Below are positions 30,710-40,634 of a DNA stretch of 64,000 nucleotides, piece after piece. Position numbers and translations under genes: made by a program. Every line of letters begins with the position of its first letter. Position 1 is the stretch's first letter. Source of the DNA: Semisulcospira habei. Its lineage: Eukaryota; Mollusca; Gastropoda; Semisulcospiridae. The notes under the pieces are model-generated. The model ran no database searches, was not told the origin of the DNA, and saw only the letters and a list, made by a program, of their open reading frames with translations. The stretch spans positions 662,575-726,574 of the forward strand of contig BTPG01000005.1 in assembly GCA_036245525.1 (NCBI GenBank), in the 5' to 3' direction.

Positions 30710-31034
30710 CCCCTTCACTGAGTCCGAAATAGCTCAGGCGGTTAAGCGTCGGAGCAGGAGAGCGAAGGGAATCGCTGGGTCGTGGGTTCGATTCCCCGTC
30801 CCGGCTCCCGGTAGCTGGACTCGCAATCCAGGGGGAAAAGACGGGCTTGTTCAATAGCATGTCCGTTAAAAGGTCCTGGTAAATCAAAATGGAACAGTTG
30901 GAGTGCGCCTGAGTTGATCAGTGTTCAGGTCGTACTCCATAGGTCCCTGTCCCCCATAACCCGCCCGTCAGGGCCGTCCATTATCACTTCTGTGAAGTGG
31001 ACTTAAACCCAACTAACCAACACCCCCTTCACTG
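30710..31034 (+). mobile_element. tRNA-derived SINE with 11-bp TSD
   Basis: CCCCTTCACTG flanks it at 30710-30720 and 31024-31034. The head contains a box A-like word AATAGCTCAGGCGGTTAAGC and box B GGTTCGATTCC, so RNA polymerase III promoter elements are present. The body (GCAATCCAGGGGGAAAAGAC ... CCATTATCACTTCTGTGAAG) is not tRNA. It ends in an AACCCAACTAACCAAC tail. Confidence 0.85.
30724..30808 (+). other. tRNA-like head of the SINE (not a functional tRNA)
   Basis: CCGAAATAGCTCAGGCGG to CCCCGTCCCGG folds loosely like a class II tRNA with a long variable arm (GGGAATCGCTGGGTC). Acceptor pairing is poor and it is fused to SINE body, so I call it a tRNA relic. Confidence 0.6.
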
Positions 31035-31364
31035 CCGAAAAGAAGCAAACAACGCCCAACCGCAAGAGGCATAGATCCTCATGAGCCCCCGCAGTCGCGG
31101 GGGCTCATGAGGATCTATGCCTCTTGCTGACGCCGTCTTGTATCTATGTTCCTTTGGACGCTGAAGGTTCTGTGGCGCTGAATTCAAAAACTTTTCAGAA
31201 ACACCATCTACTGCCCCCTGGCGGTGACGGCGGCGTCAAAATGTACGCATCGATAAACCTTTCGTGCTCCAGTGTTAGATGTTGATCGGCCATGATAGCT
31301 CGAGTACAGTGCGTCGTAGACTTTGACACCTGGGGATGTGTAGACGCAAATTAAACCTTTCAAA

Positions 31365-31475
31365 CCCTTCGGGTGTCGGTAGCGGTTTTTGTCGCGATGA
31401 TTCCTGCAGGAATTAGTCGCGATGGTTAATGCAGGAATCATCGCTGCAAAAACCACCACCGACAGCCAAAGGTTT
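31365..31475. mobile_element. Family B MITE, copy with duplicated centre
   Basis: AACCCTTCGGGTGTCGGTAG, TTTGTCGCGATGATTCCTGC, a second TAGTCGCGATGGTTAATGCA, then ATCATCGCTGCAAAAACC and CGACAGCCAAAGG. Confidence 0.75.
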
Positions 31476-32500
31476 GATTGATTGTACATTGTTTAACGTC
31501 CCGACAGCAACAAGGCTTTCTCAGGACGTGGCTGCACTGCTTGTGAAAAAAAATATATTGAATGTATGTCGCCAGCCGGTCTAATACGTTAAATAAACCT
31601 ACGACACGGGGCCTAAATAAAGCTAAGACCATTTAACAACACACAACGAATATCCAGAGCTACAGGCAGCGCAGACAGTAGGGAGAGTTTAAAAAAGGAT
31701 TGATTGATTGACTGACTGTACATTGCTTAACGTCCTGACAGCAACAAGGCTTTCTCAGGACGTGCCTGCACTGCTTATGAGAAAAAAAATAAACAGAATA
31801 TTGAATGTATGTCGCCAGCCGGTCCAATACGTTAAATAAACCTACGACATGGGGCCTAAATAAAGCTAAGACCATTTAGCAACACGCATCCAATATCAAG
31901 AGCTACAGGCAGCGCAGACAGTAGGGAGAGTTTAAAAAAGACAAATACAGGTGAATGGATTGATTGATTGTACATTGCTTAACGTCCCGACAGCAACAAG
32001 GCTTTCTCAGGACGTGCCTGCACTGCTTGTGAAAAAAAAAAAACTAAACAGAAAATTGAATGTATGTCGCCAGCCGGTCAAATACGTTAAATAAACCTAC
32101 AACATGGGGCCTAAATAAAGCTAAGACCATCATTTAGCAACACACATCCAACATCAAGAGCTACAGGCAGTGCAGACAGTTGGGAGAGTTTTAAAAAGAC
32201 AAATACAGGTGAATGGACCAAGGGTAGACAGAAACACATGCCCCAGAATAGAAAGGAAACCCACCCTGTGGGGCTGACCAGGGTGACCCTGGGAACTAAA
32301 AAGTACATAACCCCACCCAAGTCCCCCAGGGCAGACCCGGGTGGGGAACAGGTGAATGGACCAAGGGTAGACAGAAACACATGCCCCAGAATAGAAAGGA
32401 AACCCACCCTGTGGGGCTGACCAGGGTGACCCTGGGAACTAGTTTTAAAAAGGAAAATACAGGTGAATGGACCAAGGGTCGACAGCCAAAGGGTTAATGC
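31476..32500 (-). mobile_element. Cluster of family S retroposons (SINE-like), three or more copies
   Basis: On the minus strand each copy ends GTTAAGCAATGTACAATCAA with CAAT repeats. Copies start at about 31477, 31699 and 31963 (low end). The third is near full length and includes CACACATGCCCCAGAATAG-type sequence and GGGTGACCCTGGGAACTA up to about 32350, followed by a partial second 5' part. Body landmark: CAGCAACAAGGCTTTCTCAG. No box A/B promoter was found in the head. Other copies: 40635-41412, 57492-58153. Confidence 0.8.
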
Positions 32501-32591
32501 GATCTGCTCCATGCAATATACAGGGTTAATAGTTCTCAATAGATGTTAGTATGTCTACTCTTACAATGATGCCGACATGTAGCTAACTTAA

Positions 32592-32597
32592 CCCTTT

Positions 32598-32630
<33 letters not shown>

Positions 32631-33830
32631 TAGGGTATTTATAATGCGCTTATCTTATAATAATTATAACTCTAAGCGCGTACTCGCAACTCGCGCACGC
32701 ATGCGCACGCCTTAGACAACGAGTCACGTACCACAAATAGTGAAATACATTACGACGGTCAGCTTGGGGTGGGGAGTGTGGTGGTATAGTGTTAGAACTG
32801 TTGAAAGAGGCGAGTTTTGAGGGCGGACTGGAAGGAGGAGAGAGAGTGTTTCTGACGGAGAGAGAGTGGGAGAGTGTTGCAGGTGGATGGACCGTATACT
32901 GAGAAGGAGCGGGGGCCGAAAGTGCTGAGTTTGGTGCGGGGGATGTGGAGGTGGAGAGGGTCGGAGGCGGAGCGGAGGGAGCGGGAAGGAGTGTAGGGGT
33001 GAAGTAAGTTGGAGAGATAGGCAGGAGCGCAGTTGTTCAGGGATTTGTAGCAGAGAGACAGAATCTTGTATTGGATGCGTTGTGGGATGGAAAGCCAGTG
33101 AAGGAGTTTGAGCAGGGGAGTGATGTGGTCGGATTTTTTCTTTCTAAGGACGAGGCGGGCAGCATTGTTCTGGACGCGCTGGAGAGTGAAAGTGGTGGAG
33201 TGAGGGAGGCCGGAAAGGAGAGAGTTGCAGTAGTCAATGCGAGATAGGATGAGAGATACAGCAAGTTTGGTGGCAGCTTCGGTAGTGAGGTATTTTCTGA
33301 TCTGACTGATGCGGCGGAGGTGGAAGTAGGGCATGCTTGGGCCGTGGCGGAGACGAAGCTGGTCATGGAAAGAGAGGAATCGAGGATAACGTCGAGGTTT
33401 TTGGCCGAGTCATGGAGGGAGATGGGGGTGCTGTCGAGTTAAAGGTGGAGAGAGGGAGGGAGCTGGGAAAGTTTCTGGCGAGTGCCTACCTGCATGGCGT
33501 CCGTTTTGTCGTCGTTCAGTTTAAGCTTGAATGCTGTCATCCAGTTTTTCACGTCTTCGTAGCAGTCAGTCGTGCGAGTCAGTAGTGACTGAATGTTGTC
33601 GAGTTTGTCTTTGTCTAGTAGTTGTGAGTTGTCAGCGTAGAGGTGGTGGTGTATGTGGTGAGACTGGATGATGTTGGACAGGAGAGAGGTGTAGAGTGTG
33701 AAAAGGACCGGGCCCAGCCGGACGGACCCTTGTGGAACTCCGCAGGACACAGCGTGACTGGTTTGGAGGAGACGCCGTTGATGGTGACGAACTGCCCCAA
33801 GGTCCCAGTTTCCAAAGTTTGGAGGTGTGG
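32592..33830 (-). mobile_element. 5'-truncated L2-like LINE, copy 1
   Basis: The minus strand runs from RT sequence near 33830 to a 3' end with TCTAAGCGCG-type stems, AAGATAAGCGCATTATAAAT and an (ATT)n tail at 32598-32630. The 5' cut lies inside a family C MITE (see 33832). Confidence 0.85.
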
Positions 33831-33858
33831 CCCAATGACTATGTACCAGTTGCAGCAA
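32792..33858 (-). pseudogene. L2-like reverse transcriptase, copy 1
   Basis: Minus-strand frames give SCGVPQGS, then [16 protein letters not shown] (RT box with N in place of the second Asp), [17 protein letters not shown] and LPPSLHL followed by TAA. The frame continues past the stop, breaks near 33340, and resumes as HLRRISQIRKYLTTEAATKL, LILSRIDYCNSLLSGLP, LQRVQNNAARLVL and the terminal LPLSLRQKHSLSSFQSALKT. This RT plus C-terminal segment is typical of L2-type LINEs (family knowledge). The endonuclease is absent. The first residues at 33830-33858 are flanking DNA. YADN and the TAA are also in the 56.3-kb copy. Confidence 0.85.
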
Positions 33859-33995
33859 ATGGATTGACCATGGTAATTCAAGGGTAGTGCCAGATTAGCT
33901 TGGCGCCTTCAGGCGCCAAGCTAATCTGGCACTAACCTTGAATTATCATGGTCAGTCAATCTCCTGCTGTAGGAACTCGGGGCTAAATGGGTTGA
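33832..33995. mobile_element. Family C MITE, left end replaced by the L2-like LINE
   Basis: CAATGACTATGTACCAGTTG, then the full hairpin 33871-33955 (TTGGCGCCTTCAGGCGCCAA apex) and CTGCTGTAGGAACTCGGGGC TAAATGGGTTGA. The missing left end suggests the LINE entered this MITE. Confidence 0.75.
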
Positions 33996-34004
33996 GACTA
34001 TTGA

Positions 34005-34100
34005 AGTCTGAATGTCGAGCTTGGTACGCAGGAGAGTTTGCACCAGGGACAGAAGAAAACTTCTGTTACGTGTGTCTGCTCGCAAGGATTGTAAAACTTA
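34005..34100. mobile_element. Family K fragment
   Basis: TGAAGTCTGAATGTCGAGC, GGTACGCAGGAGAGTTTGCA and GTGGGAAAGTCTTAAG. Its AGTTTTAAGG-type end may be separated at 34350-34435 by family J, since CAATCAAAGCCCGCTCTGGA resumes at 34396. Confidence 0.6.
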
Positions 34101-34117
34101 GAGTGGGAAAGTCTTAA

Positions 34118-34358
34118 GGCGGCTCCCCATAATCACGAATCCGATACCAAACCGACCCGAATCCGAAGCGGGCCCGAAACAGAACAAAAATCGTGCAAGT
34201 CCTTTTCATGTTCGTGCGTTTCCATATGTCCGTTGCGATAAACGAATTCGCATCCGACGTCGAACGAAAATGACGCAATTTTTGAAGAAAAATTGCATCA
34301 TCGCATCGGGTTCCGATCGTATTCGTATCGGATTCGTGCGTATGGAAACGTAGCTTAA
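34118..34358. mobile_element. Family J palindromic MITE, copy 1
   Basis: CATAATCACGAATCCGATAC ... CGTGCAAGTCCTTTTCATGT ... TTTCCATATGTCCGTTGCG ... GTATTCGTATCGGATTCGTG ... GGAAACGTAGCTTAAAG. Arms are about 45 bp. It appears to sit inside a family K copy. Two copies lie at 59180-59670. Confidence 0.75.
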
Positions 34359-34634
34359 AGTCGAGTCAAGATCCTTTTTACAGGCAAAATTTAGCAATCA
34401 AAGCCCGCTCTGGAGCAGACAGTTTTAAGGTCAGATCAAACAAAATCAAACCAAATCGGGCCAAACTCTTGTCATTGCTTTCAGAACAGGAAAGAACTAG
34501 GTTCGCACTTGTCCCACATGTATCAAAACCAATACTTACGCACACGAGTTAATATTCATGTGGCCTGACTTATTTGGTGTAAGTCAGTATGATTTGTAAA
34601 CTTACAGCATACGACATGGAGTTCTCAGCGCAGT
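34359..34634. other. Family K end, then unassigned
   Basis: CAAAATTTAGCAATCAAAGC and CTGGAGCAGACAGTTTTAAG (34385-34427) belong to family K. The remainder is unassigned. Confidence 0.45.
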
Positions 34635-34770
34635 GAAACAGAAAGGATAAAAGAAAATAGTGGGTGATAACCCTTTAAGTTAGAAACATGTGTTAGAAAC
34701 TTAAAGGGTTTCAACCTCTGTTTTCTTGTTACACAAAACTTTTGCGGCAAAAGTTTTACTACAAAAAGAA
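34635..34770. mobile_element. Small palindrome built from Penelope ends
   Basis: AACCCTTTAAGTTAGAAAC and GTTAGAAACTTAAAGGGTTT are inverted around ATGTGTTAG-type loop. TTTCAACCTCTGTTTTCTTG and AAAGTTTTACTACAA match the outer end of the Penelope copy at 9985-10049. Confidence 0.65.
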
Positions 34771-35283
34771 AGGATGTTTTCAGCAACACATTATTTTTTT
34801 GATATTGCTTAACTTTTGGGCTCAATATGAACTATCGTATACCGTTTTATACGAAGAACAGGCACATCCTGAGTAAGTCTTTGATGATGCCTTTTAATCT
34901 CCAATACCGCATATGCACTTGATCAAGCTGCATCATACTTGCTACTGAACGATTGCCCAGAAAGCTAGAAGTTCTCACCGTGCTATTTGTTTTGAAAAGA
35001 TAACTAATGCATTTCACTTCCCTTGCAAAGCACATCGTAGCTGTATGCTTTGATTTCTGGTCAGCTTGAATATTCATGAAATAGCTCACTTCCGACTTTG
35101 ACTGCAGATTTACCATGTCGGGCCCAGATCTGTAAATTGTTCGATCGAACCATCTGCCTTGGCTACGTCTTTCTGCACTCAGTCCGCACTGAACGTGAGA
35201 TTCACCCTGGCGATGCTGCTGACCCGGAAGGAAGAGAACGAGCCGTTTTATGCATGCTTATTTCTTCACTGGACTCAATCCAT
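34771..35283. other. Unassigned sequence
   Basis: No domain or family recognised; frames of 80-126 codons lack support. Confidence 0.3.
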
Positions 35284-35353
35284 TTGCAAGAGGCATATAT
35301 CTTCATGAGCCCCCGCATTGCGGAGGCTCATGAAGATCTATGCCTCTTGCTGG
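35284..35353. mobile_element. Family A hairpin
   Basis: GCAAGAGGCATATATCTTCA, CCCCCGCATTGCGGAGG apex, CATGAAGATCTATGCCTCTT. TTAA ends were not identified. Confidence 0.75.
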
Positions 35354-35549
35354 CCACGTTTACGTCTGCGGAGAAGGAGACAGACTGTTCGATATTCGCT
35401 GGTGTGAAGGGTGATTTGAGACGAGAAGGGGCATATCCTAATATCTGGCGTTTCCAGTCTGACTTTACACGGCATTGACCATCAGGTTTGGTACGTCACG
35501 ACAAACGACAAAGACTTTCTAAGTAAGGGCGTGCCTGTTCTGCCTGAAA

Positions 35550-35638
35550 AACACCCCCCCACCCCCCCCCCCCCACCCCACCCCCCCAAAAAAAAAAAAA
35601 AAAAGAAAAAAGAAAAAAAAAAGAGTAAAAAACCCAGA

Positions 35639-35699
<61 letters not shown>

Positions 35700-35765
35700 G
35701 AATAAATTAAAAAAAAACAGCAGCAACAACAACAAAAAAACAACAATAACAACAACAAAAACCCA
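35550..35765. repeat. C-run, A-run, (AAT)n and (CAA)n low complexity
   Basis: C-rich 35550-35587, A-rich to 35640, about 19 AAT units 35638-35697, then CAA. Frames rich in I, Y or N are artefacts. Confidence 0.9.
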
Positions 35766-35915
35766 CCATAAAATGTACCTCGCCAGCCGGTCTATGAAGC
35801 AAAATGAATCTAAGTCTTGCTACAATCTGCTCCAGGCAGTAAAGAGTTAACAGGTCGGAATATCCCCCTCATAATTCTTCTATGTTTACAGTACTGCTGG
35901 ACAAAACTGCTAACT

Positions 35916-36361
35916 TAAATTAGAGCGACCTGCTTCAGGAAGTAAAGGGTTAACAGTTCGCAAAATCTCCTCATGCATGTTCTCAGTGTGTCTTACAATA
36001 ATGCTGGACAAAAGGGCCATCTTATGAAGGTTGAACGTAGCAAAATGAAAGACTTTTCTGCTCTCCTTCTCCTTTGTACACAGAAGAGTTTCTTTCGTTA
36101 CGCTAAGAGGGCAGTGAACCCTCTGGTACCTGTGCCCACTAAGAGGGCAGTGAACCCTCTGGTACCTGTGCCTACTAAGAGGGCAGTGAACCCTCTAGTA
36201 CCTGTGCCTACTAAGAGGGCAGTGAACCCTCTGGTACCTGTGCCTACTCATATGGACTGTTGAAAGAAGAATAGGAAAGTCTTAGATGAGACAAGACAAC
36301 ATCGATAACCCGTCGTGGCGAATTTTAGAAATCACTGCATGCCCCGGAAGCAGTTTTACCG
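35916..36361. mobile_element. Family K MITE with internal minisatellite
   Basis: TTAGAGCGACCTGCTTCAGG opens; AATAATGCTGGACAAAAGGG, AGCAAAATGAAAGACTTTTC and CAAGACAACATCGATAACCC follow; GCCCCGGAAGCAGTTTTACC is the decayed inverted end. The family's ends are GCGACCTGCTCCAGG and CCTGGAGCAGGTCGC with TTAA next to them. Confidence 0.7.
36103..36250. repeat. 36-bp minisatellite, 4 copies, in family K
   Basis: Unit AAGAGGGCAGTGAACCCTCT GGTACCTGTGCCTACT. It is absent from the family K copy at 39711, where a single related segment is present. Its length is a multiple of three, so it yields a repeated 12-residue frame by chance. Confidence 0.9.
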
Positions 36362-37619
36362 GTATGCGACCTGTGGGTCAACAGGGCAATTAGGTTACGC
36401 CCCCTTTTCACACACTCTTCTCTTCTCTATTAGCCTCTTGCAACACAAAGCTATGAACGAAGAACGAAGAACCTTTCTGCCTAATATCTGCCCCCCTCCC
36501 CCAAAAAAAACCCAAACAAACAAACAAAAAAATCCACGTGGAGCATATCACAGGAGAAACATTTCCATCAATTTTCAAACAAATTGTCTGTTAGCGTTTT
36601 CCGCAACACTCTAATGCACTAAGTACCCCATGGCAAGCCTGCATACAACTGTGTACATGCCCCATATAAGGCTGCTATGAACACACTAGGTCGACTAAAA
36701 TTACCCAGATTTTTCTCTTTTTCACACAACCTGTCATGTCTTTTGCTGCTCAAAACACACAAAAGGCAAACAATTGAAGTTTTACACCCTAAAACAATTG
36801 CAAAAAGGGAGGAAATTTTTAAAACTATTTCTTGCAGAAATGTTACTACATGGATCGGAAGCAACTGCCCTGTGTGGCCTGTAATGAGCCCAAAGCAGAT
36901 GTCAGCTGCAGTCAAAACTATATCACTGACAACCTTACCCTATAAGAAGATACACTGCCAAGTTTCAGACATGAATGGCAGATGGTTTTAGAGCTGCATC
37001 AAAATTACTACCTGCACCCCTTGGTGCCAGGAGTACCATTGATGCCTGCAGCTGACCGTCAGCACCACACATGTAAAGATCAGAAAAGAAACACTTACGT
37101 TCAAGCCAGCAACCCCATATTTTGCAGACAAACAGACACACATGCTACTCATTCAAAACAGCCAGCAACTACATTTTCAACAGTGGGTTATTTTTTTGGC
37201 AAATTGTTTGCTATCCTACTCCCCCCCCCCCCCCACCCCAAGCAGGAACTATTTTGACGGGTTTTTTTTTTTCAACTTTGAACCCAACTTGACAACATAG
37301 AAAAGCCCTTGCACTGTTTGAACAAATTCAACAAACTGCCTAACCACAACTAGCCTGCATGAGGTGTTAATTTTTTAATTCCCTCCTTCCAGCTTTAAAC
37401 AGGGCTGAATATATACTGAAGGCAACTAAAGTCATGTTCCGCACCAGCTATCATGCTTTTTTTTTTGCAAAAAGCTACAAATCCTTGTACCAGCCAACTC
37501 AATTGACCAAGGTGCTTCTCTGACTGACTACTTTGCATGGCAAAGCAAAAGAATGCTGTAAATAGAGTAAAATGCTTGAAAAAGTAGCAACAATTTAGCG
37601 TGAACGCGCGTGCATGGGA

Positions 37620-37850
37620 TGGTGGGGAGGGGGCGGGGGCAGGGGCGGGCGAGTTGGGGGGGGGGAGGGGGTGTTAATGCTTTGTTTTAGTATAGTTAAG
37701 AGAAGCATAGTAGGGTTAGGATTAGGGTTAGCATAGTAAGGTTAGGATTACCATACTGAGGGTTGGGGGTGAGGGATATTGGGGGGGGGGGGGGAGGAGG
37801 AGGTGTGGGGGGTGGGGGGGGGGAAATGTGCGGAATGGAATTTTAGGTAT
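37620..37850. repeat. G-rich low complexity with TTAGGG-like words
   Basis: G-runs at 37630-37670 and 37778-37830; GTAGGGTTAGGATTAGGGTT at about 37710-37730. Too short and irregular to be telomere. Confidence 0.75.
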
Positions 37851-37851
37851 A

Positions 37852-38588
37852 ATAATAATAATAATAATAATTACGGTATTTATAATGCGCTTATCTTATA
37901 ATAATTATAACTCTAAGCGCGCACTCACAACTCGCGCACGCATGCGCACGCTTTAGACAATGACTCACGTACCACAAATAGTTAAATACATTACGACGGT
38001 CAGCTTGGGGTGGGGAGTGTGGTGGTATAGTGCTAGAACTGTTGAAAGAGGTGAGTTTTGAGGGCGAACTGGAAGGAGGAGAGAGAGAGAGTGTTTCTGA
38101 CGGAGAGAGAGTGGGAGAGTGTTCCAGGTGGATGGACCGTATACTGAGAAGGAGCGGGGGCCGAAAGTGCTGAGTTTGGTGCGGGGGATGTGGAGGCGGA
38201 GAGGGTCGGAGGCGGAGCGGAGGGAGCGGGGAGAAGTGTAGGGGTGAAGTAAGTTTGAGAGATAGGCGGGAGCGCAGTTGTTCAGGGATTTGTAGCAGAG
38301 AGACAGAATCTTGTATTGGATGCGTTGTGAGATGGGAAGCCAAAGAAGGAGTTTGAGCAGGGGAGTGATGTGGTCGGATTTGTCTTTCCGAGGACGAGGC
38401 GGGCAGCATTGTTCTGGACGCGCTGGAGAGTGAAAGTGGTGGAGTGGGGGAGGCCGGAAAGGAGAGAGTTGCAGTAGTCGATGCGAGATAGGATGAGAGA
38501 GACAGCAAGTTTGGTGGCAACTTCGGTAGTGAGGTATTTTCTGATCTGACTGATGCGGCGGAGGTGGAAGTAGCATGCCTGGGCCGTG
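37852..38588 (-). mobile_element. 5'-truncated L2-like LINE, copy 2
   Basis: Same 3' end as copy 1 (AAGATAAGCGCATTATAAAT and an (ATT)n tail at 37852-37872). The 5' junction is near 38588, where similarity to copy 1 stops after CACGGCCCAGGC. Confidence 0.85.
38040..38588 (-). pseudogene. C-terminal fragment of the L2-like RT, copy 2
   Basis: Frames give HLRRISQIRKYLTTEVATKL, LILSRIDYCNSLLSGLPHST, LQRVQNNAARLVL, IQYKILSLCYKSLNNCAPAY, LRSASDPLRLHIPRTKLS and FSVYGPSTWNTLPLSLRQKH. Frameshifts lie near 38390 and 38070. The palm is absent. The upstream residues of the 140-codon frame (38589-38704) are flanking DNA. Confidence 0.82.
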
Positions 38589-39294
38589 ATATGTTCAGGA
38601 TACAGGATGATGATTTGTGTGTTGAAAAATGTAAAGAAATGTTTCACACACATAACTTCTCTAAAGTATTTATGACAACTGTGCCTTTTCATCGCAACAC
38701 ACATTCTAAACCGACTTTACAAAGCAGTCAAAACACCATGTTCTGGTGTCACCATACTGAGGTTTACAGCATGTTTTCACTAAGTTGACTCACAAAGCCC
38801 CAAATACACTGTGCAGTGAAAACGGGTGTGTGTGAATGCAGAAGAAACAAAAGCAAAAAATCGGCCACCCGACAAACGTCAAATTTAACTAAATTTCACC
38901 TAGATCACACCGTAATGACTGTTACCTTGTTAGAAGGGTTTTGGTATGTCTACTATGACAGACTGACTTGAAATTTTAATGTGACCTGGGATTGTTCCTT
39001 GTGTTTTCTAACCTAATCTTTCACCTTCGCACAAATATGCACCTTTTTGCCACTATAATCCTTATACAGCTAAATGAAGCTATATGTATGCCATCAAGTC
39101 CCGACATGGCATAAAAACGCCTGATATCAGCATAAAGAGCAATTTGGCACAATCTCCTTCCAAACACCAATAGTAGGAAAGTTCACTCTGCCCTGTACAG
39201 GGTCAACCATGCAATAAGGTTACGCCCCCTTGTCACACACTCTTCTCTATTAGCCTCTTGCAGCACATAGCTTTGAACGAAGAACCTTTCTGCC

Positions 39295-39345
39295 CCCCCT
39301 CCCCCCCCCCCCCCCCCCCCCCCGCCCCCCCCAAAAAAAAAAAAA
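39295..39345. repeat. C-run followed by A-run
   Basis: More than 25 C with few breaks, then 13 A, inside the second direct repeat; the first repeat has a shorter version at 36489-36530. Confidence 0.85.
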
Positions 39346-39710
39346 TCATATCACAGGAGCATATCACAGGAAAAACATTTCCAGCAATTCTCAAATAAAT
39401 TGTCTGTTAACGTTTTCCGCAACACTCTAATGCACTAAGTACCCCGTGACAAAACTGTCTGCAAACCTGCATACAACCGTGCACATGACCCATATAACGC
39501 TCCCATGAACACACTTGGTCGACTAAAATTACCCAGATTTTGCTCTTTTTCACACCACCTGTCATGCCTTTTGCTGCTCAAAACGCACAAGAAGGCAAAA
39601 AGTTGTAGTTTTACACCCTAAAACAATTTCAAAAAGGGAGGATTTTTACAAAAACTATTTCTTGCGGAAAAAGACTATATGCACCGGAAGCTATTGCCCT
39701 GTGTGGCCTG

Positions 39711-39960
39711 TCGTAAAATGAAAGGTTGTCCAGCGTTTCTTCTCCTTTGTACGTAGAAGAGCTCCCCCGGTTGCACATAAGGGGTAGTAGGAAACCGTCG
39801 GTACGTGTGTTTACTGACGGACTATAAAAGAAATGGAGAAAATTATTCATTGTGGCAAGACAACATTGACTCTGAATGAGAACCCGTCGTGTCGGCACAT
39901 TTTGGCAATCAAAGCCTGCACTGGAGCAGATCGCTTTAAACAAACTACGGCTTACAAAAA
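39711..39960. mobile_element. Family K MITE, copy after the direct repeat
   Basis: GTCGTAAAATGAAAGGTTGT, TTTGTACGTAGAAGAGCTCC, CAAGACAACATTGACTCTG, CAATCAAAGCCTGCACTGGA and GCAGATCGCTTTAAA in the family order. Confidence 0.72.
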
Positions 39961-40634
39961 CATTCATTATAGAAAAAACCATTACAGTTACAAAATACAT
40001 ACAAGCAGAATGAAGAGCGCAAGTGCGTAACTTACGATCTCCGTAGATGCAAAGCCCATTGGGTAATAATATACATCCGTCATTAATGTCTACAGTCAGC
40101 GCTTACTGCTAACTAGGTGGACGATTTGAGCAGGAAAACACAGGTGGATGGGTCACCCTGGGATGTGTGAGCGCGTGCGTGCCCCCCGCTTCCTTTGATT
40201 GGCTGATTGCAGGAACCCACCCTACCCCCTACCCGGAGGGAAGAACAAGAACAAGCCACGCCTTTCAACGTATGTGTCCTGTCAGTAAACCGACCGCTGC
40301 CTGTCTCTCCGGCCATTTGTGAACTATCTTTTTAAACCTAGCCTTCCCAGAACATCGACCTGTATGAACTCATTAAGGCGTCCCGCATCAATAGCTGCGG
40401 AAGTGTCGTATAGCGTTGCCGGGGGGCTTCACAAATTTGGACTACAAAATAAAGTGTTTGTTGCAAATTTATTGGCTCTCGTGTAACACCCTCATTATTC
40501 TAAAGTAACATCACTCAGAATGGTAATTGTCCGCACTGGGAGCCGAGACTGGTGGAGACGCTTGAATCCTGTGGCCTTACGTCTTAATCGCCAGGAAGGT
40601 CACGTTTGCGCGTATGACTCCCAGCGAAGGTTGA
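39961..40634. other. Unassigned sequence
   Basis: GGTCACGTTTGCGCGTATGA near 40598 has a weak echo at 23515. No gene seen. Confidence 0.3.

Larger units (their letters stand above)
30706..31215. mobile_element. Family A MITE carrying a tRNA-derived SINE
   Basis: TTAACCCCTTCACTG (30706-30720), SINE, then CCCCTTCACTGCCGAAAAGA, hairpin at 31062-31127 (apex GCAGTCGCGGGG), GCTGACGCCGTCTTGTATCT and a decayed right end near 31215. Confidence 0.82.
36377..39710. mobile_element. Region bounded by 0.5-kb direct repeats
   Basis: The first repeat (about 36377-36883) and second (about 39203-39710) share TTACGCCCCCTT, CAACACTCTAATGCACTAAG, TACACCCTAAAACAATT and GCCCTGTGTGGCCTG in the same orientation with roughly 10% differences by eye. 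Between them lie noncoding DNA and an L2-like LINE fragment. They could be diverged LTRs of a noncoding element, or two copies of one repeat. No primer binding site or protein was recognised. Confidence 0.65.

Noticed and set aside
35973..36263. Frame with four KRAVNPLVPVPT repeats
   Set aside because: The 36-bp minisatellite in family K explains it.
37700..37760. Interstitial telomere array
   Set aside because: Only a few irregular TTAGG/TTAGGG words within G-rich DNA; no true array.
37891..38520. 209-codon serine/proline-rich minus-strand frame
   Set aside because: It is the L2-like RT read in the wrong frame; the correct frames show RT words.
36377..39710. Calling the direct repeats LTRs outright
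   Set aside because: No TG...CA ends, target duplication, primer binding site or protein could be seen, so only a repeat-bounded region is reported.
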